Assembly: GCF_902498825.1 (NCBI RefSeq)
Contig: NZ_LR701459.1
Location: 1,184,001-1,248,000, forward strand
Length of the DNA: 64,000 nt
Source: Rhizobium sp. EC-SD404
GTDB taxonomy: Bacteria; Pseudomonadota; Alphaproteobacteria; Rhizobiales; Rhizobiaceae
Direction of reading: 5' to 3'
Part shown: positions 25,896 to 33,774 of the stretch, in pieces
Layout: every line of letters begins with the position of its first letter
Numbering within the stretch: the first letter of the stretch is position 1
Notes under the pieces: generated by a model
The model's input: only the letters and a program-made list of their open reading frames with translations
Told to the model about the DNA's origin: nothing
Database searches by the model: none
Made by a program: the position numbers and the translations under genes

Positions 25896-26308
25896 ATGTA
25901 CCTGGTCGACACCAACATCATCTCGGAGCTCCGCAAACGCGATCGAATGGATCGCAACGTAGCTTCCTGGTTTGCTGCGGTGAAGATGACGAACTCTATC
26001 TGAGCGTGGTGGTGCTCGGAGAAATCCGCATGGGTATCGAACTTGCTCGCCCGAAAGATGCAGAACAGGCGGAACGCCTCGACCATTGGCTTACCGAGCT
26101 AGTCATCGCGTTCGATGGGCGCATTCTTTCCATAGATGGCCCGATCATGGATATATGGGGCCGAATGAACGCCATTCGCTCGGTGCCGGTCATCGACGCG
26201 ATGCTTGCAGCCACGGCACAAGTCCATCGACTAACGCTCGTAACCCGCAATGATAAGGATGTCGTCGGGCTCGGCACCGAAATTCTAAACCCGTTCAGAC
26301 CTGCCTAA
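25896..26308 (+). pseudogene. PIN-domain (VapC/FitB-like) toxin, frameshifted
   Basis: The frame opens with ATG at 25896, immediately after the antitoxin stop, and encodes MYLVDTNIISELRK, the N-terminal acidic strand of PIN-domain RNases. It stops at a TGA (26001-26003) after the frame shifts near 25983. Moving to the next frame at 25985 restores DDELYLSVVVLGEIRMGIE, the rest of the PIN fold including PVIDAMLAATA and VTRNDKDV, and runs to 26308. One base appears to be missing after GCGGTGAA. The toxin is probably inactive unless this is a sequencing error. Confidence 0.85.
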
Positions 26309-26317
26309 CAACGGCGT

Positions 26318-27019
26318 CTACCCGATATCCAGCAGGTGCCGCGCGCTCTGGTTATAGAGCGTGGTGTTGTTGCCCGAGTTGTGCTCGCCCTTGTTCTGGC
26401 GGTCCTTCATCAGCGCTATGGCCCGTTGAACGGCCGGGCGGGCCTTGATGGTTTCGCGCCAGCGCTTCACTTCGGGGAATGGCTCGAGCGAGACATCGAG
26501 GTTCTTGGCGATGAACGCCCAGGGAAAAGCCAGCATGTCGGCGATCGAATAGCTGCCGACGATAAATTCGTCCTGCCGCAGGCGTCGTTCGAGGACTGCG
26601 AGCGACCGCTCATATTCGCCGCGATAGCGTTTCAGGGCGTAATCCTGTCCGCCGGTCGGCCCGAACATGCGGAAATGGGCCAGCTGGCCGGCCATCGGGC
26701 CCTGATTGCCGGTTTGCCAGAAGAGCCATTCCATCGTCTCTTTCCGGGCGATCGGATCATTCGACATGAAGCGACCGGTCTTTTCGGCGAGGTACCAGAG
26801 GATGGCGCCGGATTCGAAGACCGGGATGGCTCCGCCATTTCCGCCATGATCGACGATCGCGGGCATCTTGGCGTTGGGGCTGATGGCCAGAAATCCGGGC
26901 GTCAGCTGTGCGCCGTGGAAAATGTCGAGAAAGCGGGCCTGATAGGGCAGGCCGCATTCCTCCAGCATGATCGTCACTTTCCACCCATTGGGGGTCGGTG
27001 CGTAATAAAGATCGATCAT
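26318..27019 (-). CDS. Glutathione S-transferase family protein (possible maleylpyruvate isomerase)
   Basis: 233 residues with an N-terminal thioredoxin-like domain (MIDLYYAPTPNGWKVTIMLEE; the cis-proline in KMPAIVDH; ESGAILWYLAEKTGRF) and a C-terminal helical domain with SIADMLAFPW. This pattern is closest to the YfcG/Nu-class GSTs. It follows the gentisate dioxygenase gene by 72 bp on the same strand, so a glutathione-dependent cis-trans isomerisation of maleylpyruvate to fumarylpyruvate is a reasonable role. The motif set is not the classical zeta-class one, so general GST activity is the alternative. Confidence 0.8.
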   Translation of the reverse strand: MIDLYYAPTPNGWKVTIMLEECGLPYQARFLDIFHGAQLTPGFLAISPNAKMPAIVDHGGNGGAIPVFESGAILWYLAEKTGRFMSNDPIARKETMEWLFWQTGNQGPMAGQLAHFRMFGPTGGQDYALKRYRGEYERSLAVLERRLRQDEFIVGSYSIADMLAFPWAFIAKNLDVSLEPFPEVKRWRETIKARPAVQRAIALMKDRQNKGEHNSGNNTTLYNQSARHLLDIG

Positions 27020-27091
27020 CCCGCCTCTCCCTGATCGCAAATGCGAGGCCTTTGAAGCCTTCGTCCTCTTATCAGGTTCGAGTTTCCCGCG

Positions 27092-28132
27092 TCAGGCGTT
27101 GCCGCGGGCTTCGCGCCAAAGGCCAAGCTTTTCCTGCACCGCGCGGTCGGAATAGGAAAACAGAACCGTTTCCTCCGCGGGTTCATGGACGATCGTCTTC
27201 CAGGACGGAGCGACGAAGATGTCCTGCGGTCCCCATTCGATGACCGCGTCGCCGATCCGACTTTTGCCGCGGCCTTCGACGCAGACGAAGATCGTGGCAT
27301 CGGTCGAGCGATAGGGCGTGGTCGGCTCCGGCGCCAGAAGTTGGATGGAGGTCGCGATCGTCGGCATGGCGAAGCCGCCGTCGAGCGGGTTCGTATAGCG
27401 CAGCTTGTAGCCGTGGCAGGGGTGCGGATCGCCGCCCTTCTTCATGGCTTCGAGCGTCGCGCGGCTCTTTTCGTAAGGGTAGTTGAAGATCGGCGAGACG
27501 TGGCCGCCGCGAGGCGCGTCGACCGGCATCAGGTTGTTGCCGAACTCGTTGTAGGATTGACCCGTCTGACGGGTGATCTTCTGCGTATCCTCGCCAAGAC
27601 CTTCGGCGAAGGATGCGTCGAGGAAGGATACGAGCGGGATATCGAGGCCGTCCAGCCAGAACATAGGCTCGTCGGTCTCGTTGCCGTGGTCGTGCCAGGC
27701 CATCTGCGGCGTGATGACGAAATCACCGTAATGCATCACGGTCTTCTCGCCGTTGACCGCGGTGTGGGCGCCGGAGCCTTCTAGCACGAAGCGGAGGGCC
27801 GATTGCGTGTGGCGATGCGCCGGCGCCACTTCACCCGGCAGCACCAGCTGCACGCCGGCATAGAGCGAGGTCGTGACCTTGGATTCGCCGCGCAAACCGG
27901 GGTTTTCGAGGATCAGAACGCGCCGCTCGGCCTCCTTGGCGGTGATCAGTCCGCCGGCTTCCATCATGGCCGTGCGGATTTCCGAGAATTTCCAGCCCAC
28001 GGCCTGGCACTTCGAGACTGGCTCGGGCGTGACGAGCGCGCCCAGTACGGTCCAGAGCGGCGTCATGTTCTGCTTGTCGATCTTCTCGTAGAAGGCGCGG
28101 CGCTCGGGCGTATCCTGCGGCTTGGGGTGCAT
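27092..28132 (-). CDS. Gentisate 1,2-dioxygenase
   Basis: 346 residues with two cupin domains. HRHTQSALRFVLEGSG and the later DFVITPQMAWHDHGN carry the histidines of the Fe(II) site in the N-terminal cupin, as in known gentisate dioxygenases. It opens the ring of gentisate between C1 and C2 to give maleylpyruvate. The ATG at 28132 is chosen because AGGAGA lies seven bases upstream; another ATG at 28147 has no such site. It lies in a four-gene minus-strand unit with the ligase, monooxygenase and GST genes. Confidence 0.93.
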   Translation of the reverse strand: MHPKPQDTPERRAFYEKIDKQNMTPLWTVLGALVTPEPVSKCQAVGWKFSEIRTAMMEAGGLITAKEAERRVLILENPGLRGESKVTTSLYAGVQLVLPGEVAPAHRHTQSALRFVLEGSGAHTAVNGEKTVMHYGDFVITPQMAWHDHGNETDEPMFWLDGLDIPLVSFLDASFAEGLGEDTQKITRQTGQSYNEFGNNLMPVDAPRGGHVSPIFNYPYEKSRATLEAMKKGGDPHPCHGYKLRYTNPLDGGFAMPTIATSIQLLAPEPTTPYRSTDATIFVCVEGRGKSRIGDAVIEWGPQDIFVAPSWKTIVHEPAEETVLFSYSDRAVQEKLGLWREARGNA

Positions 28133-28206
28133 GGGGTTTCTCCTCAAAAGCGTTTCCAGGGGAAGTGGAACCGGTTCACCGTTCGGAAACGCGACAAACC
28201 AGGAAC

Positions 28207-29832
28207 CTAGAGTTTCGCGAGCGCCTGACGGTCTAGCTTACCGGTTCCGGTCTTCGGCAGTTCCGGCAGATAGGTCACGATGCGTGGATATTTATAGGGC
28301 AGCAGCCGCTGCTTCACATGGTCCTGCAGAAGCTTCGTCGTTGCGGCATCGGGCGTGAACCCATCGCGCAGCCGGACGAACGCCTTCAAGGTCATGCGCC
28401 GGTCGTCCATTTGGTGCGCGAGCACGGCGCATTCATGGATATGGGGATGTTCGGCGAGACAACGCTCCACTTCGAGCGGCCAGACCCATTGGCCGGACAC
28501 CTTGATCAGATCGTCGGCCCGACCCTGGAAGAAATAGAAGCCGTCCTTTTCGATGAAGCGGTCACCGGTGTAGAGCCAGTCGCCGCGCATGGTCTCGGCG
28601 GTCTTGTCGGGCCGGTTCCAGTAGCATGGGGCCGTCGATTGGCCGCGGACCCACATCACCCCTTCCTCACCTGGCGCAACTTCGCGGTCGTCCTTGTCCT
28701 TGAGCAGGATTTCGTAGCCCGGCACGCGCTTTCCAGCCGACCCGATGCGCTTTTCGTCGGGCAGGTTCGACAAGTAGATGTGCAGCACTTCGGTCGAGCC
28801 GAGCCCTTCCATGACGTCGAGCCCGGTCAGGTTCTTCCATGCGTTGAAGATGTCCTCCGACAAGGTCTCGGCGGCAGAGACGGAAAGTCGGATCGAACCG
28901 AGGTCGCGGTGATCAACCTGGTCGGCGCGGCAGAGAGCAGTGTAGAGCGTCGGCAGGCCGAAGAAGATCGTGGGGCGGAAATCCTCAATGGTCGCCAGGA
29001 TCCTGTCGGGCTCAGGCCGGCCCGGCATCAGAAGGCTCGTTGCGCCGGCTGCGAATGGAAACGTGATGCCGTTGCCGAAGCCATAGGCGAAAAAGAGCTT
29101 CGGTACGGAAAAGCAGATGTCGCCGGGTGCGACATCCAGGAAGTGCCTGGCGAAGCTCTGCACCGTGTACGCCATGTCGTGCTGGAGGTGGACGATACCC
29201 TTCGGGCGTCCCGTCGAGCCTGACGAGTACATCCAGAAGCACATGTCGTCCGGGCCGGTGTCGGCTACCGTAAGGGTGTCACTCTGGCCGCTGACGAACT
29301 CGCTCGCATGGACGAAGCGCTCGTCCGGTGTCGCGCCTTCGCCATTGGCGACCACGATGTAATCCAACGCGATACCGACCAGTGCTTCGTCGGAGAACTT
29401 GTCGACGAGATCGGATTCGCACAGCGCGATCCGGGCGTCGGTATCGGCGAGAAAGAAATTGAGAAGGTCGGGGGTCGTCAGCGTGTTGAGAAGCACGGGA
29501 ACGAAGCCGGCCCGCGCGGCTCCGAAGAATGCAGCCACGAACACGGGGGTGTCGTCGAGGAAGAACGGAATCCGATCGCCGCGCTGCAGGCCGGCGGCGA
29601 TGAAGGCATTGCCCCAACGGCAGGCCGAAGCGCACAGTTCCGCATAGGTGAGCGTGCCGGCCGGACCGGTAACGGCGACGGCCTCGGGATTGCGATCGAG
29701 ATTGTCGAAGAGGATCGCCGATGCGTTCGGATGATCTTCCTTGATGAAGCCGATTTCCCGGCCGCCGGATGTGTCCCCAACGGGATCGGTAATGGGAGAG
29801 ACCGTGGCCGCGCGGATGGCTGTCGCACTCAT
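28207..29832 (-). CDS. Aromatic acid-CoA ligase (benzoate-CoA ligase family, likely for a hydroxybenzoate)
   Basis: 541 residues with the AMP loop YSSGSTGRPKG, the segment KLFFAYGFGNGITFP shared with benzoate-CoA ligase, the A8 motif GRADDLIKVSGQWV and PKTGTGKLDR with the catalytic lysine. It resembles the ligase at 12021 but is clearly a different paralogue with an N-terminal extension of about 30 residues. Coupled by a 4-bp overlap to a CoA-ester monooxygenase and adjacent to gentisate dioxygenase, it most likely activates salicylate or 3-hydroxybenzoate; anthranilate is a third option. Confidence 0.9.
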   Translation of the reverse strand: MSATAIRAATVSPITDPVGDTSGGREIGFIKEDHPNASAILFDNLDRNPEAVAVTGPAGTLTYAELCASACRWGNAFIAAGLQRGDRIPFFLDDTPVFVAAFFGAARAGFVPVLLNTLTTPDLLNFFLADTDARIALCESDLVDKFSDEALVGIALDYIVVANGEGATPDERFVHASEFVSGQSDTLTVADTGPDDMCFWMYSSGSTGRPKGIVHLQHDMAYTVQSFARHFLDVAPGDICFSVPKLFFAYGFGNGITFPFAAGATSLLMPGRPEPDRILATIEDFRPTIFFGLPTLYTALCRADQVDHRDLGSIRLSVSAAETLSEDIFNAWKNLTGLDVMEGLGSTEVLHIYLSNLPDEKRIGSAGKRVPGYEILLKDKDDREVAPGEEGVMWVRGQSTAPCYWNRPDKTAETMRGDWLYTGDRFIEKDGFYFFQGRADDLIKVSGQWVWPLEVERCLAEHPHIHECAVLAHQMDDRRMTLKAFVRLRDGFTPDAATTKLLQDHVKQRLLPYKYPRIVTYLPELPKTGTGKLDRQALAKL

Positions 29833-30971
29833 GCCGTGCTCCTCAGTTTCGATGCTTCGTATTCGGCCATGAAATTCGGCGCGAGCATACGCAGCCTCGC
29901 CATGTCGATGCGGCCGGATCTGGTGATGTAGTCGAAGCCGAAATCCAGCGGGTCCAAAGCCATTTTCTCAGCGAACCGGTCGTACCATTCGGCCGACGTG
30001 TTTGCCGCGGTGACGATCTTCTTCGCGATGGGCAAACGCTCCTGCTGATAGGCTGCAAGCGCGTCATCGAGCGTATCGCTCGCGCCAAGGGCGCGGGAAA
30101 GCGCGATTGCGTCTTCCATGGCGAGCCGGGTGCCGGAGCCGATGGAAAAATGCGCCGTGTGGGCCGCATCGCCCAATATGACGCGGTTGTCGCTGACCCA
30201 GCGCTCGCACCACAGCTTGGGGAAGCGCCGCCAGACCGAACGGTTAGTGATGAGGCGCGCACCGGCGAGCGTATCCGCAAAGATTTTCTCGCAGATACCC
30301 GCAGAAGCGTCCTCATCCAGCCTGTCGAAATCGTAGGCGGCGAATGTTGCCGCGTCGCATTCGACGATGAAGGTCGAGCGATCGGGCGTATAGCGATAGT
30401 GGTGCGCGTTGAACGCGCCGCGCTCGGTTTCGATGAACGTCTGGGTCAGGGTGTCGAAGGGTCGATCGGTTCCGAACCAGGCAAAGCGATTGTCGAAATG
30501 ATCGAGCGTCGTGCCGAATGCATCTTCGTCCGATCTGCGGACCAGCGAATTCAAACCATCCGCGCCGATAACAAGGTCCGCTTCAACAGTATCGATATCG
30601 GAGACGGGCTGCCCGAACAGAAGTTCCACACCCTCGGCGCGCGCGCGTTCCTGCAGCAATTGCAGGAGATGGAGCCTGCCGATCGCGGCGAAGCCGATAC
30701 CATCAATGACGATGCGCTCGCCCTTCAGCACTAACGTCATGTTGCGCCAGCGCTCCATATGCGGCGTGATGAGGTCGTGGGTCTGCGGATCGTCGGCTTT
30801 CAGGAAATCGAGCGCCTGATCGGAAAAGACCACGCCGAAGCCGAATGTGGCGTCGGCAGGGTTCTGCTCGCGAACGACGATGCGGGCATCCGGCATCGTT
30901 CGCTTGAGCAGGATTCCGGCGTAAAGACCGGCCGGGCCGGCACCGATGATGTCGACTGTGGAAAGCTGCAA
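29829..30971 (-). CDS. FAD-dependent monooxygenase acting on an aromatic CoA ester (gentisyl-CoA forming)
   Basis: 380 residues of the flavin monooxygenase fold: the FAD-binding IIGAGPAGLYAG at residues 9-20, and GDAAHTAHFSIGSGTRLAMEDA near the C-terminus. The sequence after the first motif (GFGVVFSDQALDFL) is that of the family containing salicylyl-CoA 5-hydroxylase and the monooxygenase domain of 2-aminobenzoyl-CoA monooxygenase/reductase. It would hydroxylate salicylyl-CoA at C5 or 3-hydroxybenzoyl-CoA at C6; both give gentisyl-CoA. It lacks the C-terminal reductase half of the aminobenzoyl-CoA enzyme. It is the first gene of its unit. Confidence 0.85.
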   Translation of the reverse strand: MQLSTVDIIGAGPAGLYAGILLKRTMPDARIVVREQNPADATFGFGVVFSDQALDFLKADDPQTHDLITPHMERWRNMTLVLKGERIVIDGIGFAAIGRLHLLQLLQERARAEGVELLFGQPVSDIDTVEADLVIGADGLNSLVRRSDEDAFGTTLDHFDNRFAWFGTDRPFDTLTQTFIETERGAFNAHHYRYTPDRSTFIVECDAATFAAYDFDRLDEDASAGICEKIFADTLAGARLITNRSVWRRFPKLWCERWVSDNRVILGDAAHTAHFSIGSGTRLAMEDAIALSRALGASDTLDDALAAYQQERLPIAKKIVTAANTSAEWYDRFAEKMALDPLDFGFDYITRSGRIDMARLRMLAPNFMAEYEASKLRSTA

Positions 30972-31033
30972 CTCGCTCCGCCTCCTCTCCTGCGATACGA
31001 GCCATAGTTATTGACAGTGAGGCTAACCAAGGA

Positions 31034-31048
31034 TTGCATGATATGCAA
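31034..31048. promoter_or_regulatory. Inverted repeat in the monooxygenase / thioesterase promoter
   Basis: TTGCAT-GAT-ATGCAA is a perfect inverted repeat in the 96-bp gap between the divergent monooxygenase and thioesterase genes, 20 bp before the thioesterase start. It is the obvious place for the IclR-type regulator encoded next door. Because it also contains TGCA twice, binding by BoxR is another possibility. Confidence 0.5.
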
Positions 31049-31067
31049 ATAATTTTACGGAGCGGAA

Positions 31068-31490
31068 ATGACCACTGAGACCTTCAAGACGGACGTCACG
31101 GTCAGCTTCGGTCATTGCGACCCGGCCGAGATCGTTTTCTATCCGAACTTCTTCCGCTGGTTCGACGCTGCGTTTCACGCATTTCTGGAAAGTCGCGGCT
31201 GCGGGCAGAAGCGGCTTAAGCACGATCTCGGCACTGTCGGTACGGGCCTCATCGATGTCGGCGCGACCTTCCGCTCGCCCGTGACCTTCGGCGAAACGCT
31301 GACGCTGTCCCTGACGATCGTCGAGTGGACGAGCAGGACCGTGAAGATCACCTATGAAGGGCATGTCGGCACTCGCCTGGCCTTCACCGGCCATGAGGTG
31401 CGCGGGCTGTTCATGGCGGAGGAGGGCGGCCGTCTTCGCGCGGCGCCTATCGAGCCGTTCAGGCAGATGCTGGAGCGAGGCCGTGGCTGA
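31068..31490 (+). CDS. 4HBT-family thioesterase (probable gentisyl-CoA thioesterase)
   Basis: 140 residues with HCDPAEIVFYPNFFRWFD near the N-terminus, the complete 4-hydroxybenzoyl-CoA thioesterase signature with catalytic Asp18. In this setting it would hydrolyse gentisyl-CoA to gentisate, linking the CoA-bound hydroxylation to gentisate dioxygenase. It is divergent from the monooxygenase gene and overlaps the IclR gene by 8 bp. It is a better match to the 4HBT signature than the thioesterase in the box operon. Confidence 0.88.
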   Translation: MTTETFKTDVTVSFGHCDPAEIVFYPNFFRWFDAAFHAFLESRGCGQKRLKHDLGTVGTGLIDVGATFRSPVTFGETLTLSLTIVEWTSRTVKITYEGHVGTRLAFTGHEVRGLFMAEEGGRLRAAPIEPFRQMLERGRG

Positions 31491-32301
31491 GAGCGACGAA
31501 CAGGGCCTAGCGACCGAGGCGACGGGCGGTATCCAGTCGCTCGATGCGGCGTTGCGGGTCCTGCTGGCCATGGGCGAGATGAAGGGCGCGGTGGGGCTTT
31601 CGGAACTCGCCCGCGCCTGTCACATGCCGGCGAGCAAGGTGCATCGCTATCTCGCGTCCTTCATCCATGCTGGTCTCGTTCGGCAAAACGGCCGGTCGGG
31701 AACCTACGACCTCGGCCCGCGCGCGATCGATCTGGGCTTGGCTGCCCTCGGCCGGCATGATTTCGTCAATTCGGTTGCCGAAGGCATGCCGGAGTTGACG
31801 GCGCAAACGGGGCTGACCTCACTTCTGTGCGTCTGGGGCAATTCCGGGCCGACCGTCGTTCGCTGGGAGCGGGCGGCGTCATTCATCGTCACGTCGCTCG
31901 GTCTTGGCACGACCTTGCCGCTGCTGACGTCCGCGACGGGCCATGTCTGCCTCGCCTATCTGCCGAGCCAGGTGACCGAGCGCCTCCTCGAAACCGAACT
32001 GGCCCGGGCGACGGCCAGCCCGCGGATCTTCGACGGGCAACTGCCGAACGGAGCCGCGATCGCAACGTTGACCGAAGACATTCGCCGAAAGGGCTATGCC
32101 ACGGTGGACGGCCGCTTCATTCCCGGGCTCGTGGCGATGGCCGCCCCAATTGTCGATTGGCAGGGGCAGGCACAGGCGGTTGTGACGCTGATCGGAGCTG
32201 ACCCTTCCAGCATTGCCGAAGGGTCGGCAGCGCTGTCTTCTCTTAAGAGCTTCTGCGCCCGCGAGGCGGTTCCGGCTGGCAAGCCGACTGGCATCGCCTG
32301 A
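31483..32301 (+). CDS. IclR-family transcriptional regulator
   Basis: 272 residues from a GTG start at 31483 that overlaps the thioesterase stop. The N-terminal winged helix (ALRVLLAMGEMKGAVGLSELARACHMPASKVHRYLASF) and the C-terminal GAF-like ligand domain (GHVCLAYLP; IPGLVAMAAPIVDW) are typical of IclR regulators of aromatic catabolism such as PobR/PcaR. Its position predicts control of the gentisate-route genes by an aromatic acid or its CoA ester. The frame continues upstream to 31354 but that would overlap the thioesterase. Confidence 0.9.
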   Translation: MAESDEQGLATEATGGIQSLDAALRVLLAMGEMKGAVGLSELARACHMPASKVHRYLASFIHAGLVRQNGRSGTYDLGPRAIDLGLAALGRHDFVNSVAEGMPELTAQTGLTSLLCVWGNSGPTVVRWERAASFIVTSLGLGTTLPLLTSATGHVCLAYLPSQVTERLLETELARATASPRIFDGQLPNGAAIATLTEDIRRKGYATVDGRFIPGLVAMAAPIVDWQGQAQAVVTLIGADPSSIAEGSAALSSLKSFCAREAVPAGKPTGIA

Positions 32302-32398
32302 CGACTGAAGATGGAACGATATCCCTCTCGTCGTCTTTTCGTCACGCAAATCAGCACCTATGTGGTTCAACACTGAAAGCATCGAGGAGGCCCTGGGC

Positions 32399-32959
32399 AT
32401 GGACGGCAATGACAAGAAGGCAATCGAGGATCTGTTTGCCCGACTGACCGAGGTCGAGCGCCAAGGTGTCGCGCGCGACGGTCAGGCCGAGGCTTTCATT
32501 CGCGATCAGATCTCGGTCCATCCCGGCGCGCCCTATTACATGGCGCAGACGATCGTGGTGCAGGAGCAGGCCCTCCAGGCCGCGCAGGCGAGGATCGAGG
32601 CGCTCGAGCAGCAACAGGAACAACGCGAGCCGGAGGGCGGCGGGTTTCTCGGCGGGCTCTTTGGTGGGCAGCGGCCTTCGGGCCGGGTCCCCAGCATTCC
32701 GCGCCGCAGTGCTACGGGCGCGGTGCCGCCACAAGGCTCTGCCTTCGGTGGGCGCGGCGCGGGCGGTGGCGGCTTTCTCGCAGGTGCCGCACAGACCGCG
32801 ATGGGTGTCGCCGGTGGCCTGCTTTTGGGCAACATGATCGCTGGCGCCTTTGCCGGTGACGAAGCTGCCGCAGCCGAGGAGGTGCCTGCCGACGATGTCC
32901 CTGCGGACGATTTCGGCGGCGACGACATGGGCGGCGATTTCGGCGACATGGAATTCTGA
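32399..32959 (+). CDS. DUF2076 family protein
   Basis: 186 residues. The N-terminal ~90 residues (NDKKAIEDLFARLTEVE; HPGAPYYMAQTIVVQEQALQ) match the DUF2076 helical region with a coiled-coil stretch. A glycine-rich centre with GGFLGGLF and GGFLAGAAQTAMGVAGGLLLGNMI follows, and the tail is acidic (DDVPADDFGGDD). Function is unknown; relatives are described as periplasmic or membrane-associated. The ATG at 32399 has AGGAGG eight bases upstream, so the longer frame from 32360 was not used. Confidence 0.8.
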   Translation: MDGNDKKAIEDLFARLTEVERQGVARDGQAEAFIRDQISVHPGAPYYMAQTIVVQEQALQAAQARIEALEQQQEQREPEGGGFLGGLFGGQRPSGRVPSIPRRSATGAVPPQGSAFGGRGAGGGGFLAGAAQTAMGVAGGLLLGNMIAGAFAGDEAAAAEEVPADDVPADDFGGDDMGGDFGDMEF

Positions 32960-33050
32960 TCGCTTCAATCCGGCTTTTCCGGGTGGGCCGAAGCAGCTAT
33001 CACTTTGCGCGGAATGGGCGGCCGGGAAGGTCGTTGGGAGCTCTGGCAGC

Positions 33051-33746
33051 ATGACCGGTCCGGTGGAAGATCCAACGGTTGACGATATCCCGATGGATGG
33101 CGACAGACGCTCCCGTCGTCGGTTCCTGAAGCGGCGCAAGAAGCGGCGCCCGCGCTTTTCGCGCATCCTTGAGGGACTTGCGGGCGATCCGACGCGCGAA
33201 CGCGTGTCTGTCGGAGATATCATCGCGGCAATGGGCGACCGTGCTTTCGGCGCGCTCATGCTGGTGTTTGCGCTTCCGAACGCGATCCCGACCCCACCCG
33301 GAACATCGGCCATCCTTGGCGCTCCGCTGATCTTTCTGGCAGCACAAATGATGTTCGGGCGGCGACCATGGCTGCCTCAGTTCATCGCCAATCGGTCCAT
33401 GGCACGGCAGGACTTCGCAACTCTCGTAGGCCGGCTGGCGCCTTGGCTGTCACGTGCTGAAAAACTGCTGCGCCCGCGTCTCAGCACGCTGACGTTGCCG
33501 CCGATGGAATACCTTATCGGCTTTGTCTGCCTTGTTCTGTCGCTTGTGCTCGTCCTGCCGATCCCGCTCGGCAACATGTTGCCGGCCATCGCCATTAGCA
33601 TCTTTGCCTTCGGCGTTCTCGAGCGGGATGGTGTTTGGACGATCGCGGGACTGATCGTTTCCGCGATCTCGCTCTTCGTCGCGGCGGGGGTCGTCTACGC
33701 GCTGATCAAGGCCGTGTTTTACCTCATCACCAACGCGTTGCATTGA
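33051..33746 (+). CDS. exoD: ExoD-family exopolysaccharide synthesis protein
   Basis: 231 residues with a basic N-terminus (RRFLKRRKKRRPRFS), then GDRAFGALMLVFALPNAIPTPPG, the ExoD signature, and three to four membrane helices. ExoD was described in Sinorhizobium meliloti as needed for normal exopolysaccharide production and alkali tolerance; its biochemical role is unknown. It stands alone, 92 bp after the DUF2076 gene. After its stop a short stem TTCGCT/AGCGAA (33752-33765) lies before the convergent LysR gene. Confidence 0.88.
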   Translation: MTGPVEDPTVDDIPMDGDRRSRRRFLKRRKKRRPRFSRILEGLAGDPTRERVSVGDIIAAMGDRAFGALMLVFALPNAIPTPPGTSAILGAPLIFLAAQMMFGRRPWLPQFIANRSMARQDFATLVGRLAPWLSRAEKLLRPRLSTLTLPPMEYLIGFVCLVLSLVLVLPIPLGNMLPAIAISIFAFGVLERDGVWTIAGLIVSAISLFVAAGVVYALIKAVFYLITNALH

Positions 33747-33774
33747 AAGCCTTCGCTCCAGCGAAAGCGCAGGT

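Noticed and set aside
33748..33770. Terminator after exoD
   Set aside because: A short TTCGCT/AGCGAA stem is present but without a U-tract on either strand, too weak to call.
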